Source: Hydractinia symbiolongicarpus (taxonomy: Eukaryota > Cnidaria > Hydrozoa > Anthoathecata > Hydractiniidae). From it: a stretch of 64,000 bases of DNA. Shown piece by piece: positions 1 through 10,270 of this stretch (position 1 is the stretch's first letter; the number at the start of each line of letters is the position of its first letter). Both the position numbers and the translations under genes were made by a program. Location: contig NC_079883.1 in the NCBI RefSeq assembly GCF_029227915.1, forward strand, positions 26,040,001-26,104,000, in the 5' to 3' direction. The notes under the pieces were generated by a model. It made no database searches. It was not told the DNA's origin and saw only the letters and a list, made by a program, of their open reading frames with translations.

Positions 1-648
1 AGGCCCACAACACACGTAAACATTAAAATATGAAAATGATAAAATTCGAGTTATGGAGTCAAAAACCTTCAAGGGACAAAATAATCTGTTCGACTTAAGG
101 GAACATTCGAGTTATGGAGGTTCGAGTAGTAGAGGTTTTTTTATAAGAGTTTATTAGGAAACTTTCACAGTGCCAACGAATTCGTTCGAGTTAAGGAGAC
201 GTTCGAGTAATAGAGGTTCGAGTTATGGAGACTCTACTGTAAAAAATTTCTCAGCGAGGAATTCGAAATTGTAAAAACTATTAAAACTGAATCGCGAAAG
301 TTTATTTCGATTAAATTTTTAATGTCGTAGACTCGTGTAAATATCCAAAAAGATTTGCGATTTTTTGTTTAAAACTAAAGACATAATTTTTAAACCATAT
401 AAAATAAATTTAAAAGTACCTTTAGGAAATAAATTTTTGCGGACTTATTTTTGCGATAAGAGCATTCTTCACGCAAATTGCGGAACTTATCTTTGCGATT
501 GAAAAGCTGTTACAAAAAAGAATTAATGTTTTCGTTCGGAAGCCTTCTAGAAATGCCAGTTATACCCCAACATGACATAAAAATTAATTACGAATTAAAG
601 TACACTTACATTGTCGTTTTTGCGATTATTTAATTTTTGGCTACTTTT
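1..648. repeat. AT-rich sequence with degenerate TTCGAGTTATGGAG repeats; no gene
   Basis: The first 240 bases carry about six degenerate copies of a 14-base motif, TTCGAGTTATGGAG and variants such as TTCGAGTAGTAGAG and TTCGAGTTAAGGAG (near 47, 106, 122, 183, 200 and 217). Similar words recur in the left end of the MULE-like element near 3778, so this is probably the sub-terminal part of a transposon. I see nothing coding from 240 to 648. Confidence 0.4.
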
Positions 649-811
649 CATCATCATCATCATTCTCGGCTTAACGTCCGTTTTCCATGCTAGCATGGGT
701 TGGACGGGGTATATTAATGACCCTCTTCCAATCTGATCTAGACTGTGTTAGATCTAAACTCAACTTCCTCTCTATCAAGTCTGTCCTTATAACCTCCTGC
801 CAAGTCTTTTG
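649..811 (-). mobile_element. 5'-truncated LINE 3' end (same family as 11578-12684)
   Basis: Read on the minus strand this is nearly identical to the last 160 bases of the LINE at 11578-12684, including the GAT-repeat tail, the 14-bp palindrome CCATGCTAGCATGG (685-698) and the codons for the reverse-transcriptase C-terminus. The match stops abruptly near 811, as expected of a 5'-truncated retrotransposed copy. Confidence 0.8.
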
Positions 812-814
812 CAG

Positions 815-1195
815 AATTTAATTTTCAGAATTGCTCTTAAAAGTAAGCATCCAAACGAAATCATGCATACTTTCTACGCCTAAGAAACCTAGACCCTTCG
901 CAAACAAGACGTAAGACAAATTATCAATATTGAAATGAAATGTCACTCTACATTATTAGGCATGTGCTGGCAGGACAGATTCACAAATGTAAAAGTTTTC
1001 ATTGCATAAACTCAAAAATACGTGTCATACAGATGATTGTAGAGATTAAACTGGACCTGCTTGATCACATATGTGGAATGAAAGACTTGTGAAGCTAGTG
1101 ATGCTTGGAATTGTTGACAGCAAAAACAAAGTTGGCAGACTAAGAGAAAATGGAGAGATTGATTGATTGGTCTAGAAGCTAGTTAAAGCAACACG
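815..1195 (+). pseudogene. Degenerate LINE reverse-transcriptase C-terminal relic
   Basis: Across several frames and stops the plus strand reads like the region after the catalytic palm of non-LTR reverse transcriptases: TLRKQDVRQIINIEMKC, then LLGMCWQDRFTN (compare the common W-x-D-x-I/V-T-N pattern), LDLLDHICGM, and MLGIVDSKNKVGRLRE followed by KWRD- and LIGLEA-like residues after a frameshift. It differs from the adjoining minus-strand LINE tail. It is an old, broken copy with no intact ORF. Clade cannot be told. Confidence 0.45.
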
Positions 1196-1197
1196 CT

Positions 1198-2158
1198 GGC
1201 TACTTAAGGCCAGTCCTTTTTTAATTAAAGGTCATTTCCAATAACTCAAGTTATAAAGATTGTGGCATAATTTATTGACCACCATATCATTATATGAATA
1301 GTGAAACGCAAAATTCACCTTTTGTGAAAAATTTTGATGACGTCATATGCCATAAACGCACTTAACCTGCAGTTTTTTTTGAAGCGATTTCCCGCACCAT
1401 TAAGGGGTCTTTAATTTCGCAGGAAGTAGCATAAAAGTAAGTCTTGGCATGAAGTCAATTTCAAATAATTGCTTTAGATTTACTAGAATGTGCGTTTTTG
1501 ACATTTTGGCGATTTATATTAACTTACGACAGGGTTAACCTGTAAATAGACCATGCAAAACACGCTTTAACACCCTTTGTCGCAAAAATTGTGGTTGTTC
1601 AATGATGCGGAAAACCGCTTAAAAAAAGCGCAGGAAAAGCGTGAAGTAAAAATATTACTGAGCTAGCCATCCAAGAAAGAGAGAGTTAAAGTCTGACAAA
1701 AACCTTGAATTTAAAGGAAAGATTGTCAAAAAGTTGTTTATTGCTCCATTTCCAAATGAGTACCTGCTTTATGACTTTTTATTTCCATAAGCAAAGTTGA
1801 GATACGGTATATAGGTATATTAAAAGCAGTATCTACTTTGCCTTACATAAACAGCAGCATATTTTGAAGGAGGAAGGGGATAAGAGATACTATTTATTCA
1901 CATTTTTCGTAGATGCTTTAGGCTAGGTAGGTAACTTTATAATGTTTAACAGAGCAGGCTGAAGTGTAAGGTGTGAAGTGATAAATGTGATTTGAACACA
2001 AAGAAAAAGGTTAGTTAGTTAAAATTTCTCGGAAAAATTGAATTCTGCGTTTTACTATTCATATAATGATATATTGGCCAATAAATTATGCCAGATTCTT
2101 TATAACTTGAGATATTGAAAATGACCCTCAAATAAAAAAGGACTGGCCTTAAGTAGCC
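1198..2158. mobile_element. Inverted-repeat DNA element with ~137-bp TIRs
   Basis: Bases 1198-1335 and the reverse complement of 2022-2158 align over about 137 bp (roughly 85% identity by eye), both starting GGCTACTTAAGGCCAGTCC. The interior has no convincing ORF and holds a 372-bp dispersed repeat (1643-2014). I cannot see a clear target-site duplication, so the superfamily is open. Confidence 0.6.
1643..2014 (+). repeat. Dispersed repeat, copy A (uninterrupted)
   Basis: Nearly identical to 3491-3714 plus 6147-6295. In this copy the sequence CATATTTTG (1858-1866) is single; in copy B the same nine bases flank a 2.4-kb insertion on both sides. Copy A therefore represents the empty site. No ORF; identity unknown. 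Confidence 0.8.
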
Positions 2159-2468
2159 CGAGCACACATTTGCACAGCATGGTAAATTAAGACAAAAAGA
2201 ATCGTTGACACTTATGGGCAACATGCTGTCCAAGGAGATTAGGCCCAGATCCAAGCTCTTAAAAGTGCAATTTTGCAGAAGTTAATTTAGCAAGGCTGCA
2301 AGGATAAAACTCAGCAAAAATAAAGTTTTGTAAATAGTTCTTCCAATAAAAATTTCTTCTCTGTGGATGCTTTTTTGGGTTTCTTATAAAAAAACAAGAA
2401 AAAGAATGATGTACCTTAGTCATTTTAAAAACATTTTCATTTTACATAAACATGGTATTTCAGAATAA

Positions 2469-2984
2469 TTATTTTTCATCAGTACTGTCAGCATCAATCA
2501 ATGCGGAACGGTGTCCAATCTTTTCAAGTTCTTCAATCAAATCTCCACCTTGGTGCATTTGAAGTAAAATATCAAACCCACCAATAAATTCTCCATTGAT
2601 GTAAATTTGAGGTATTGTTGGCCAATTCGAGAATTCTTTTACACGGCTTCTCAACACATCATCGTCGAGGACATTAAAAGTGTCAAAATCCTCACATCCA
2701 TGCATTGATAAAATTTGAATAACGTACTTACTAAAGCCACACTGTGGAGCATCAGGTGTTCCCTTCATAAACACAACTATTTTATTTTTATTTATCACAT
2801 CATTAAATTGGTCATCAGTCCAGTTTGTACTTGTTGAATATGAATTTTTAGATAGAGGAGCGCTGCTCAAATTCACTAATAATCGAGGTGCTAAACTTTT
2901 GCAGTCAGGTACAGATTTTCCTGCTAACCAAAGTATTCCTGGTTTTGCATATCGGCATGTTCGTGATATAATTTGTTTTAACAT
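2469..2984 (-). CDS. GLRX5: Monothiol glutaredoxin 5, mitochondrial
   Basis: GLRX5 is a mitochondrial monothiol glutaredoxin that binds a [2Fe-2S] cluster with glutathione and passes it on in iron-sulfur cluster assembly. The protein is about 171 residues. The first ~50 are rich in Arg, Lys, Ser and Leu with few acids (a likely transit peptide). The glutaredoxin fold follows, with the active-site CGFS near residue 82 preceded by [12 protein letters not shown], then [16 protein letters not shown] (cis-Pro loop and glutathione site) and LIEELEKIG. Length fits the animal family. An ATG eight codons upstream is in frame, but a good 3' splice site (TTTTACTTTAG) lies one base before the chosen ATG, so a 5' UTR intron is likely and this start is preferred. 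It is the only intact gene in a transposon-rich 10 kb. Confidence 0.93.
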   Translation of the reverse strand: MLKQIISRTCRYAKPGILWLAGKSVPDCKSLAPRLLVNLSSAPLSKNSYSTSTNWTDDQFNDVINKNKIVVFMKGTPDAPQCGFSKYVIQILSMHGCEDFDTFNVLDDDVLRSRVKEFSNWPTIPQIYINGEFIGGFDILLQMHQGGDLIEELEKIGHRSALIDADSTDEK

Positions 2985-3014
2985 CCTAAAGTAAAACAAA
3001 AAATACATATTCCT

Positions 3015-3490
3015 TTTATTCGTAGTTTCTCATTAGATTGCTTCATTGTGTCTAGCAAATGAAATGAAAAAATGAAATATTTTATGATGCAAGTGTATAT
3101 AAACTTCTGAATAAAAGCCTAACCATGTTGGTCATTTTATTTGCCCTCTCTTCACCTAGTTTTCCATAGCAAAAAAGTGATTAAAGGCCTTGAGGATGAA
3201 GATGATTGCTTACTAGCTATACTTGTGTGTGCTTCTTGTTTACATGGTCACACAATGAACTTACTAGAATCTTGTGTTATGTGCTTGATTTTATCCAGTG
3301 AGTTAACAAAACAAGCAGTTCGACATGTAGCTATAGTTACTTTTTCTTTTCTCCCACCTTATTGCACAGATTTTAATTGCAAGTAGTAGGACTCGCTAAT
3401 ATATTTAAAGAAGTTTGCAGCGCACACATACTGATAGATCAAAAGTCTTTTGTTTTGTGGCCCTCTTTTGCTGACACGCTGATACAATAA
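3015..3490. other. Sequence between GLRX5 and repeat copy B
   Basis: Probably GLRX5 promoter and 5' UTR intron on the minus strand. A plus-strand ORF at 3141-3386 (81 codons) has no recognisable motif and no splice or promoter context, so I do not call it a gene. Confidence 0.3.
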
Positions 3491-4665
3491 GAAGTAAAAA
3501 TATTACTGAGCTAGCTATCCAAGAAAGAGAGAGTTAAAGTCTGACGAAAACCTTGAATTTAAAGGAAAGATTGTCAAAAAGTTGTTTATTGCCCGATTTC
3601 CAAATGAGTACCTGCTTTATGACTTTTTATTCCCATAAGCAAAGTTGAGATACGGCATATAGGTATATTAAAAGCAGTATCTACTTTGCCTTACATAAAC
3701 AGCAGCATATTTTGGGAAAACTCTAATAACAAGTGCCAGGTTGGAGGGCCTATTTTGCTCGGCGACTAACTTAAGAAATTCGAGTAGCTGACATATGGAG
3801 GTCATTCTTGTCTCGATGATTCATGAGACGCGCGAAAACTGCGCACACGAGATTCGGTTTCTCTTGGTTTGCGTTATAATTTTTAATCTATGATCTATTA
3901 TCATGGAAAAAGACCAAGCAAAGATTGATTCAACCGATTTTAAAAATAGGTGAATTCACTGTTTTTTTTATTTTATTTTTATCTCTGTTTATCGTGAAAA
4001 ATAGTCATTTTTGATATACTCGTGTTGTAGAATATGATGGAGAATGACTATTTTCAAGTGACGAAGAAGATGATTCGTTCTTTAAATCTGATGCGATGTA
4101 AAGAAATATATTTTTTATTTTTGTGTTTATACATTATTAAAATTCTTCTACAGTAGCTATAATAGCGCGCATTTTATTTATTTATTATAGAGATGAAATT
4201 TTAAAAATACAAAAAAATCATGCGCAATCTCGTAAAAGAAAACTTGGTAAATCTATACAATAAATTAATTATTCATGATGTTTTAATTGCAATAATCCTT
4301 TTGTTAAAATAATAGTGGAGCAAAAACATAAAAGTAAATCTGACATGGAAGTGGAAAAAACCCAGAGATTGTAGAAAAAGCGCAAAGAAAACGTATTATT
4401 TTGCTAACAACTTTTACTTGTTTGCATTAGCTACGATTTGGTCACAAACTTAGAACAAGGTTTTCTTAATGACGTTTTAACATCATTTCATTGTCTTTAC
4501 AAAAACGTGTATGTTATACCGTCGTAGACATTTCTTCTAATCAATGAAACTATACTGCTTTAGAAAGTTAGACAGAATGTGTCGACTCCTTACGAGAAGC
4601 TAAAGAAATAATTCAGCAACATGAAATAGAAACCGGAACATCGTATTCTAACTACTTTAAGGATG

Positions 4666-4718
4666 AATAACATAACATGAATACTGAACAGACAAACCGA
4701 AATAATATCTTCAATAAT
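4666..4718 (+). mobile_element. 53-bp Penelope 3'-tail insertion with 12-bp TSD
   Basis: The 53 bases are flanked by the direct repeat ACTTTAAGGATG (4654-4665 and 4719-4730). The last 35 bases (4684-4718) are an exact reverse-complement match to 41755-41789, next to the Penelope fragment at 41755-42700. It interrupts a coding piece of the MULE-like element (…GTSYSNYFK before, an AFG-type continuation after). Confidence 0.65.
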
Positions 4719-5340
4719 ACTTTAAGGATGTAGCTTTCGGTGCAGACAGTAAGTTTTGACTAAATATTTAATAGAATATAGCTACATAAAATGTGATTTA
4801 AATTAAATTTTAATTTAAGCGTGGAAATAAGTTATCCAAATAAATTTTTGAATTAAAAGGAAAATGCATTTTGTTTGAAGACAAAAAATCTTCCATTTCT
4901 CAAATAATGTTCGACGGGATACCGTTTATAGTTGTTGGAACAAAAAGCCCATGGTACTGATAGGAACGCTTCTCACAAGAAAGAAAGAAAAGAAAATAAG
5001 CTAGAGCGAAAATTATCCTTCGAGATATTGTTTCCTTTCCAGATTACAAGGTGAAATAATATTTTTCCATTCAAGATTACCCGTAAATGCTATAGGATAA
5101 CACCGTCCTAATATTATTTTATTGTTTATTTAGATAGACAAGTTAACTGAATGGAAGAAAAACTGCGCCAAAAAGTTGAAAAATGAATGGGCAGCTAATA
5201 AATCCCAAGTGAAGACCAACAGAGAAATTTGGATAAAAATATTAGATTGCCACGCAGACCATTTGTAAGGGGAGGTATTGTCAATATAATATAATGTAAC
5301 GTATAAATACACTAAGGACGCTGTTGCAATTATATTAAAC

Positions 5341-5586
5341 TTGAAATCGTTTCAGCGCGGTGGTATCAGTCAACAAATCGATTCAAGAATAATAACGAAA
5401 ATTCACGAACTCGATGGTCAAGGAATAAGGCAAGTAAAAGAGATGGAAAGACACATAAAGATATATGTTCAAAACAAGTTGTTTTGTGATAAAATGGTTC
5501 CTTCACCAACAAACAGAACATTTTTTCCTACACGACGTGACATCACAAACCACATGTACATAAGCACAACAAAGTTACGTTTATCA
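5341..5586 (+). pseudogene. CARF-like transposase piece of the MULE-like element
   Basis: An open frame of about 80 codons that probably starts at a 3' splice site (TCGTTTCAG, ~5346-5354) rather than at a start codon. It contains an IHELDGQGI segment, a basic helix (EMERHIKIYVQNKLF) and PTRRDITNHMYISTTKLRLS. The pattern P-T-x-x-D-I-x-N-H-x-Y is what I associate with CARF-domain proteins of cnidarian MULE-like elements; that is recollection, not a search. A TAG follows immediately, and the next codons (IDQN) look like the continuation, so the frame is broken by a point mutation. Confidence 0.45.
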
Positions 5587-5630
5587 TAGATCGATCAAAA
5601 TTTCTTATTGTAGAGGAGTTCATCGACAAT

Positions 5631-6206
5631 GTGATAGATTGTAATACTGTAACTCCGCCTCAATCTCCACCTGTCATTAATTTGACCTCACCCCAGAAAA
5701 CAGGAAAAACTGACGTTGTCCCGGGCCAGTTACTGAGTGAAAAAGAATTGTTGACTTTGCGTGAAATGGACAAAATTATCAACAACCATATGCTAACCGT
5801 GTGTTGTGGTATTTTTGGAAATGAAAGGATGGCGCAGTGTGACAAGTGCAAAAAATGGTTTCACGGAAAATGTGTGAAAACATACCAAACAGCGTTTTTA
5901 AGAAGTCCAACCAACAAGAATTGGTATTGCAAAATGTGTAAAAGTGTTTGTTGTAAATTTATCTTATCTCATAAGAAAAAAAAACAAAAACGAACGAAAG
6001 TGTTTTATTCCATTCCGCGTGGGTATTCAAGCCGTACGGGCATAGTTTGTTTAGATATTCGGAACAACTCGCGAAAACTCGTCCAAAATATTGTTTTTTA
6101 TGAACCTCCGACCCGGCACTTGTTATTAGAGTTTTCCCATATTTTGAAGGAGGATGGGAATAAAAGATACTATTTATTCACATTTTTCGGAGATGCTTTA
6201 GGCTAG
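5631..6206 (+). pseudogene. PHD-finger ORF of the MULE-like element
   Basis: 191 codons. A Pro/Thr-rich stretch (residues 8-25) is followed by a Leu/Glu helix and a PHD-type zinc finger at about residues 57-108: C58/C59, then C75-x2-C78, H83-x2-C86, and C100-x2-C103, with KWFHGKCV typical of PHD fingers that bind histone tails. A basic segment follows. The reading frame runs out through the right inverted repeat and into the host repeat, so the C-terminus is not authentic. It lies in frame order after the CARF-like piece and is probably the C-terminal module of the same transposon protein, with the catalytic core deleted. Confidence 0.55.
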
Positions 6207-6356
6207 GTAGGTAACTTTATAATGTTTAACAGAGCAGGCTGAAGTGTAAGGTGTGAAGTGATAAATGTGATTTGAGCACAAAGAAAAAAGGTTAGCGTTT
6301 CGGGGTAAGTGCATGGGATGATAAATTTATGTCATATAGCTATAATTTCTTCACAT

Positions 6357-6720
6357 ACAGATAGAGATAGATAGATAGATGTGCATATTTTACATGGCTA
6401 GCCTCACAAATATCGAGGGATATACCCTGTCTATTATTTCCAGGAGGGGCCATGGCGTAGATGGAGAGTCCTAGAGTATTTAATGCTCATTTTGAGCTAT
6501 ACATACGCAGACCCAATTAGAGCCCGCGCTCTACTAGACAACTCCCGGCAACATCCAACGGCCCACACAGTGTGCCATCTTCCCAATTTCCCTCACATGG
6601 CTTAAGTGAACCCGGGGCTATGGTAACATTCACTCGCCCATGTTGAATCGCTGTCAAGAGGAATCGAACCCTGGTCTCCCGCACAGAGTACGAGAGCTAT
6701 AACCACTAATCTAAGGCACC
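6357..6720 (-). mobile_element. tRNA-derived SINE with (ATCT)n tail
   Basis: On the minus strand the 5' end reads like a tRNA: an A box (TTAGATTAGTGG, near 6703-6714), then a perfect B box GGTTCGATTCC (complement of 6660-6670) spaced as in an RNA polymerase III promoter. About 280 bases of unrelated body follow, ending in an ATCT microsatellite (plus-strand ATAG repeats at 6358-6380). A diverged relative lies at 60310-60450. Confidence 0.75.
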
Positions 6721-6724
6721 ACAA

Positions 6725-7268
6725 ACAGTCAAGTCTGAATGTAATCTACCGCGGACGCGAAACTCGCAAGAATAGTTACACAGGACAATAACATTGTGAT
6801 AGCTTTTGTTTTTTTAAGAAAATAATTGCCTCGCTGATAAACAATGACCCCATACAATCGATTGTTTAAGCACAATAGGTTGCAAGATCAATTTTAGCAA
6901 TCTATTTTGCGCTAACTCTTTTGAAATTTTTAATTGCAGTAATTAAATATAAAAGTTATCTCCACAAAGGATTGTGTGTGCCACGATTATCTTCCTGAGC
7001 TCCACGATTTTTTTAGCCAGTATAGTTTAATTTTTTTTCTTTTCAAAAAGTCTCATTAAAGTTAATTTGTTTGTTTCAGGTTTTATCAAGTTAAAAATGT
7101 TATTTTAAGTCGATATTTCTTCATGAGCGCATTGTTTTTTAACACGCAAATATAAACTCGCAAAACCCTTAAGGGATTTAATTATAACATAAGACAAACG
7201 ACTGCTGTCCTCCATGCAAAGGTGTGATATTAGCGTATACACGGTAGATTACATTCAGACTGTACTGT
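6725..7268. mobile_element. MITE-like element with ~27-bp TIRs
   Basis: Left end ACAGTCAAGTCTGAATGTAA then TCTACCG; the right end is its reverse complement with a two-base difference. There is no ORF inside. It abuts the SINE head, and no target duplication is visible because of that junction. Confidence 0.55.
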
Positions 7269-7424
7269 ATCAGCCAGTCAGGGAAAACTGCTAACTAAGA
7301 GTGTACTGTTAATTAGAAGAATCTTCAAATTAGGCGTAAGACGGAAGCTATCTTTAAAGTCCTACTTTGGAAAATCTTCCCCGCTGAAAATGGCAATAAT
7401 TATGCTTGAAATAAACATTAATTA

Positions 7425-8252
7425 GGCCGTACTACACAAAAAAATGTTCGGTTAGTGTCTGCTCAGGTTGAAAATGTTACTTGTTCGGTCGGTCAGTCAA
7501 TAAAAATATTGTAATTTTTTTTGAAAAATACTCTCTTTCTTTAAAAACTTTAAACTATAATCACTAAGGCTACCATCAAAAATATGTTGTGTTCGCATCC
7601 TAAAAGACCCCACAAAAATGAGTCGGTCGGGCGTTTTTTTCCCGGGATTTTCAGATCAAAGCAAGCAAGTTTGTTCCCAGGGCCCAGACAGTATAGCACC
7701 ACTCGATATCGTTTGTAGACCATTTTTCGCCGCCCTGTAAACTGTCAGTAGCCACAGGAGTGCCCTAAAGGAATTAATTTTCACGAGTTTTTGTGAATTT
7801 TGCATAAATTAGTTCTGGAGTAAAAAAGTTTTCTTTTTGAAAAATATTTCGCGAATTTTTTTCCCGGTCTTTTTCCGACTTACCGGCTTGGGTTTTTATT
7901 ACCAAAAGTGAGCCGGTCAGAGGACATGAACACAACATATTTTTGATGACTGCCTAAACTGTATGAGAGTGAACATTGTTTCACTGGGTCATATTGCTAC
8001 CATTTTTAACATCCTTCAAATGCACATTCTAACTGAGTAGCTAAGTTCTCTTTCATTGAGCATATATTTGTGCATGTTTTTACACAGAGTTTTCTGCAGA
8101 CATTACACATGGTGCAAAGATTGGCCTAAAGACAAGGCTTGGCTAAGATTGGAGCTAGAATTTTGAAAAGCGGAGTCAAAATTTTGCATTTTTTTCAATT
8201 TTAGGTAGGGTTGGTTGGACGACACTAACTGAACATTTTTTTGTGTGCCGTC
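7425..8252. mobile_element. Harbinger-like TIR element, host of a nested element
   Basis: Flanked by TTA on both sides (7422-7424 and 8253-8255). Left end GGCCGTACTACACAAAAAAA, then TGTTCGGTTAGTGTC; the reverse complement of the right end is GACGGCACACAAAAAAATG then TTCAGTTAGTGTC. A 3-bp TWA duplication and G-rich tips fit PIF/Harbinger MITEs. Removing the inner element (7568-7954) leaves about 440 bp with no ORF. Confidence 0.55.
7568..7954. mobile_element. TIR element family G, copy 1 (inside 7425-8252)
   Basis: 387 bp, flanked by TAA on both sides. The ends are inverted repeats GGCTACCATCAAAAATATGT (then TGTGTTCG) and its counterpart. It matches the element at 43424-44234 in opposite orientation over its whole length. 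Copy 1 is uninterrupted and so gives the empty site for the guest in copy 2. Confidence 0.75.
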
Positions 8253-8255
8253 TTA

Positions 8256-10270
8256 TCATAATTAGTTCCATAAGACAAAGAGATATACCTATGATTGGTT
8301 TTTCTTGTTTTGTTTTGCCTCTGATTTATTGATTTCCAAAGTAATTGAGCAAACTCCATATCTAGTAATTTTTAGATCTTTAAATTTTCAGAATAGTCAT
8401 AACTCGTCCAGAAATCAAAAAAATGTTTGTAGCTAGTAGCTATATGTTAATTTTTTTTATAAGGTTGATTACTCGCCTTTAATGTGCCTTGTTTAATTGA
8501 TTCCACACACCATTTTAAAAATATTTCCGGTGGCTCTTGGCACTCATGGCCTGATGAAAGGTGGGTACTGGCTGTGGGGAGACAAGATTTTTTGTCGCTG
8601 TAGGTCTTCCGACTCTGATGTCAAAAATTTCAATCTGAAAATAGGGTTGGTCCATTGACTTTAACACCAAATATTTGGAAATTCTAAATTGGCTGTTAGA
8701 TAGAAGGAAGTGGTACCTCATTTTATCGTTGCCTGCATCACAGAAGTACACTCAGGAAATTTTCATTTTTTATTATTTTGACTATGCACCTATAGGCCTC
8801 TCCTATTTGTGTTACCAAGCAAAACACTGTGTAGAGGTTATTTTAAAACACTGTATAACATCTGTGCTGTGGCACACAAATTAAAGAAGCATTACTTTGT
8901 TTTAAAATAGAACTTTTTCATGTGGTAGTAAATATACATGCAGACGGCCAACAGTAAACAGAGGTACTAGGTACTTTCAGCTTCAGGGGGAGGGGCAGGG
9001 GTAAAACAGTTAAAATGTAAATAAAGGTGATAAAAACTGACTCTATTATACCTAATTATTAGCAAACCCTAACTTTGCTGAAAATCATAATGGCAGATAG
9101 TGTACAGTCCAACATACTTAACGAAAACAGCAGTTATTTCTGGATCAGAGAAACTTTTCCCACACAATTTTACTTCAGAGTTACCGTAAAACAATCCCTC
9201 CCACTTGTTAAAAGTAAAGTAAGAGAAAGTTGGAGGAAAATATAGACAAAAAGATGTATCATTCCCATGGAAGTGTTTATTAGGATTACCTTATTAACTA
9301 TTCCCTTTTTTCATTTCTTAACTTAATTCCATCCTTCTATTTTTGCCATTCTTCCCTTTATGAGCTAGTTTTCTTTCTTGTTTTACTCTAAAATTTAAAA
9401 AATAGCTGATGTAGCTTGAATTTTCCTGATTTAAGAATTATTGTTATTTTTGTCTAGTATGTCGGCCTTCTTCTTTCCAATAAAATAAACAACATGTTAT
9501 AACGGATTGTCTGTACGAAACAACGTTGTCTGGAAAAAAAATTTATAATTTCTTTCTAATTTCATTATGTATTTTTATCTCAACAATCACGCTGTATGAT
9601 AAATCAATTGCAGAAATTGGAAGCACATAGATGCATGTGCCTTTTTGATTTTTTTAATTTCTGAGTGGTCACCCGTCACTCTTAAAAAGTATGGAAGATA
9701 AAAAAACTAAATATTAAAACTAAATATGCACATTATCGGTACATGATAAGCAAGTTTCCTGGGCATGTCAGTGAGGAAATAAGCATGCTTTCTGGATATT
9801 TCTAGCAGAAAAGAAACTAATTCTTGGTCAGATATTTTTTGTTATACAGGGTGCACACACATATTTTAAGCAATACAAAGTTTTGGTACGGCTTATCCTT
9901 GCTTAGGTTCTGTATTTTCCAGGCTCAGCTATCATGTGTCACAACTTTACTTGTTTAGTTAAACTGATGTGCCAATTGAAATCAATCTTCTGCTTTAATC
10001 ATGCTTGTTGTGGTATGAAACTTAAATGATACAAGTTATTCAATTTGTTACATCCCAGATGTAATTCATTCTAAAACTTTCACAGTTGTTCACCAACTGT
10101 GACATCAAAAATCTGTCTTGATGAACTAGATATGGTCGTTATAAATTCTGCCTATAATGGCCACAACCAGTATTTATGGTTCCCTTAAGTGCCCATTATA
10201 GACAGGTTTGACTGTATGTGTATAATTTAGAAAAGAACATAAGAACATGGTGGATCAATTTGTATAAATT
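8256..10270. other. Intergenic sequence upstream of HEATR5
   Basis: No supportable gene. ORFs at 8515-8751 and 8675-8884 have no recognisable motif. Bases 10128-10216 contain degenerate ATAATGGCCAC-type words typical of old interspersed repeats. The HEATR5 promoter and 5' UTR presumably lie in the last few hundred bases; no clear TATA box or initiator can be chosen by eye. Confidence 0.3.

Larger units (their letters stand above)
3715..6137 (+). mobile_element. MULE-like DNA transposon with 9-bp TSD, defective
   Basis: The ends are an imperfect inverted repeat of ~33 bp: left GGAAAACTCTAATAACAAGT followed by GCCAGGTTGGAGG, right the reverse complement with two mismatches. The flanks duplicate CATATTTTG, and the empty site is present at 1858-1866. 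A 9-bp duplication is characteristic of Mutator-like elements. Inside are degenerate spliced coding pieces on the plus strand: an acidic N-terminus near 3903-4086, FDGIPFIVVGTK near 4910, IRDIVSFPDYK near 5020, RNREIW-type and FFPTRRDITNHMY near 5521-5557, and a PHD finger near 5803-5943. The first pieces resemble the CARF (calcium-responsive factor)-type domain of MULE-like proteins. Stops and frameshifts interrupt it (for example TAG at 5587). It cannot encode an active transposase as it stands. Confidence 0.6.
3491..6295 (+). repeat. Dispersed repeat, copy B, split by a MULE-like insertion
   Basis: The left part (3491-3714) and right part (6147-6295) together equal copy A at 1643-2014. They are separated by the inverted-repeat element 3715-6137, with a 9-bp duplication CATATTTTG at 3706-3714 and 6138-6146. 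Confidence 0.8.

Noticed and set aside
3141-3386. 81-codon plus-strand ORF beginning MPSLHLVFHSKK
   Set aside because: No motif, no splice or promoter context, and it lies in the expected promoter of GLRX5.
6600-6720. Possible tRNA gene on the minus strand
   Set aside because: A and B boxes are present, but the sequence continues into a SINE body with a microsatellite tail, and the acceptor stem does not close by eye.
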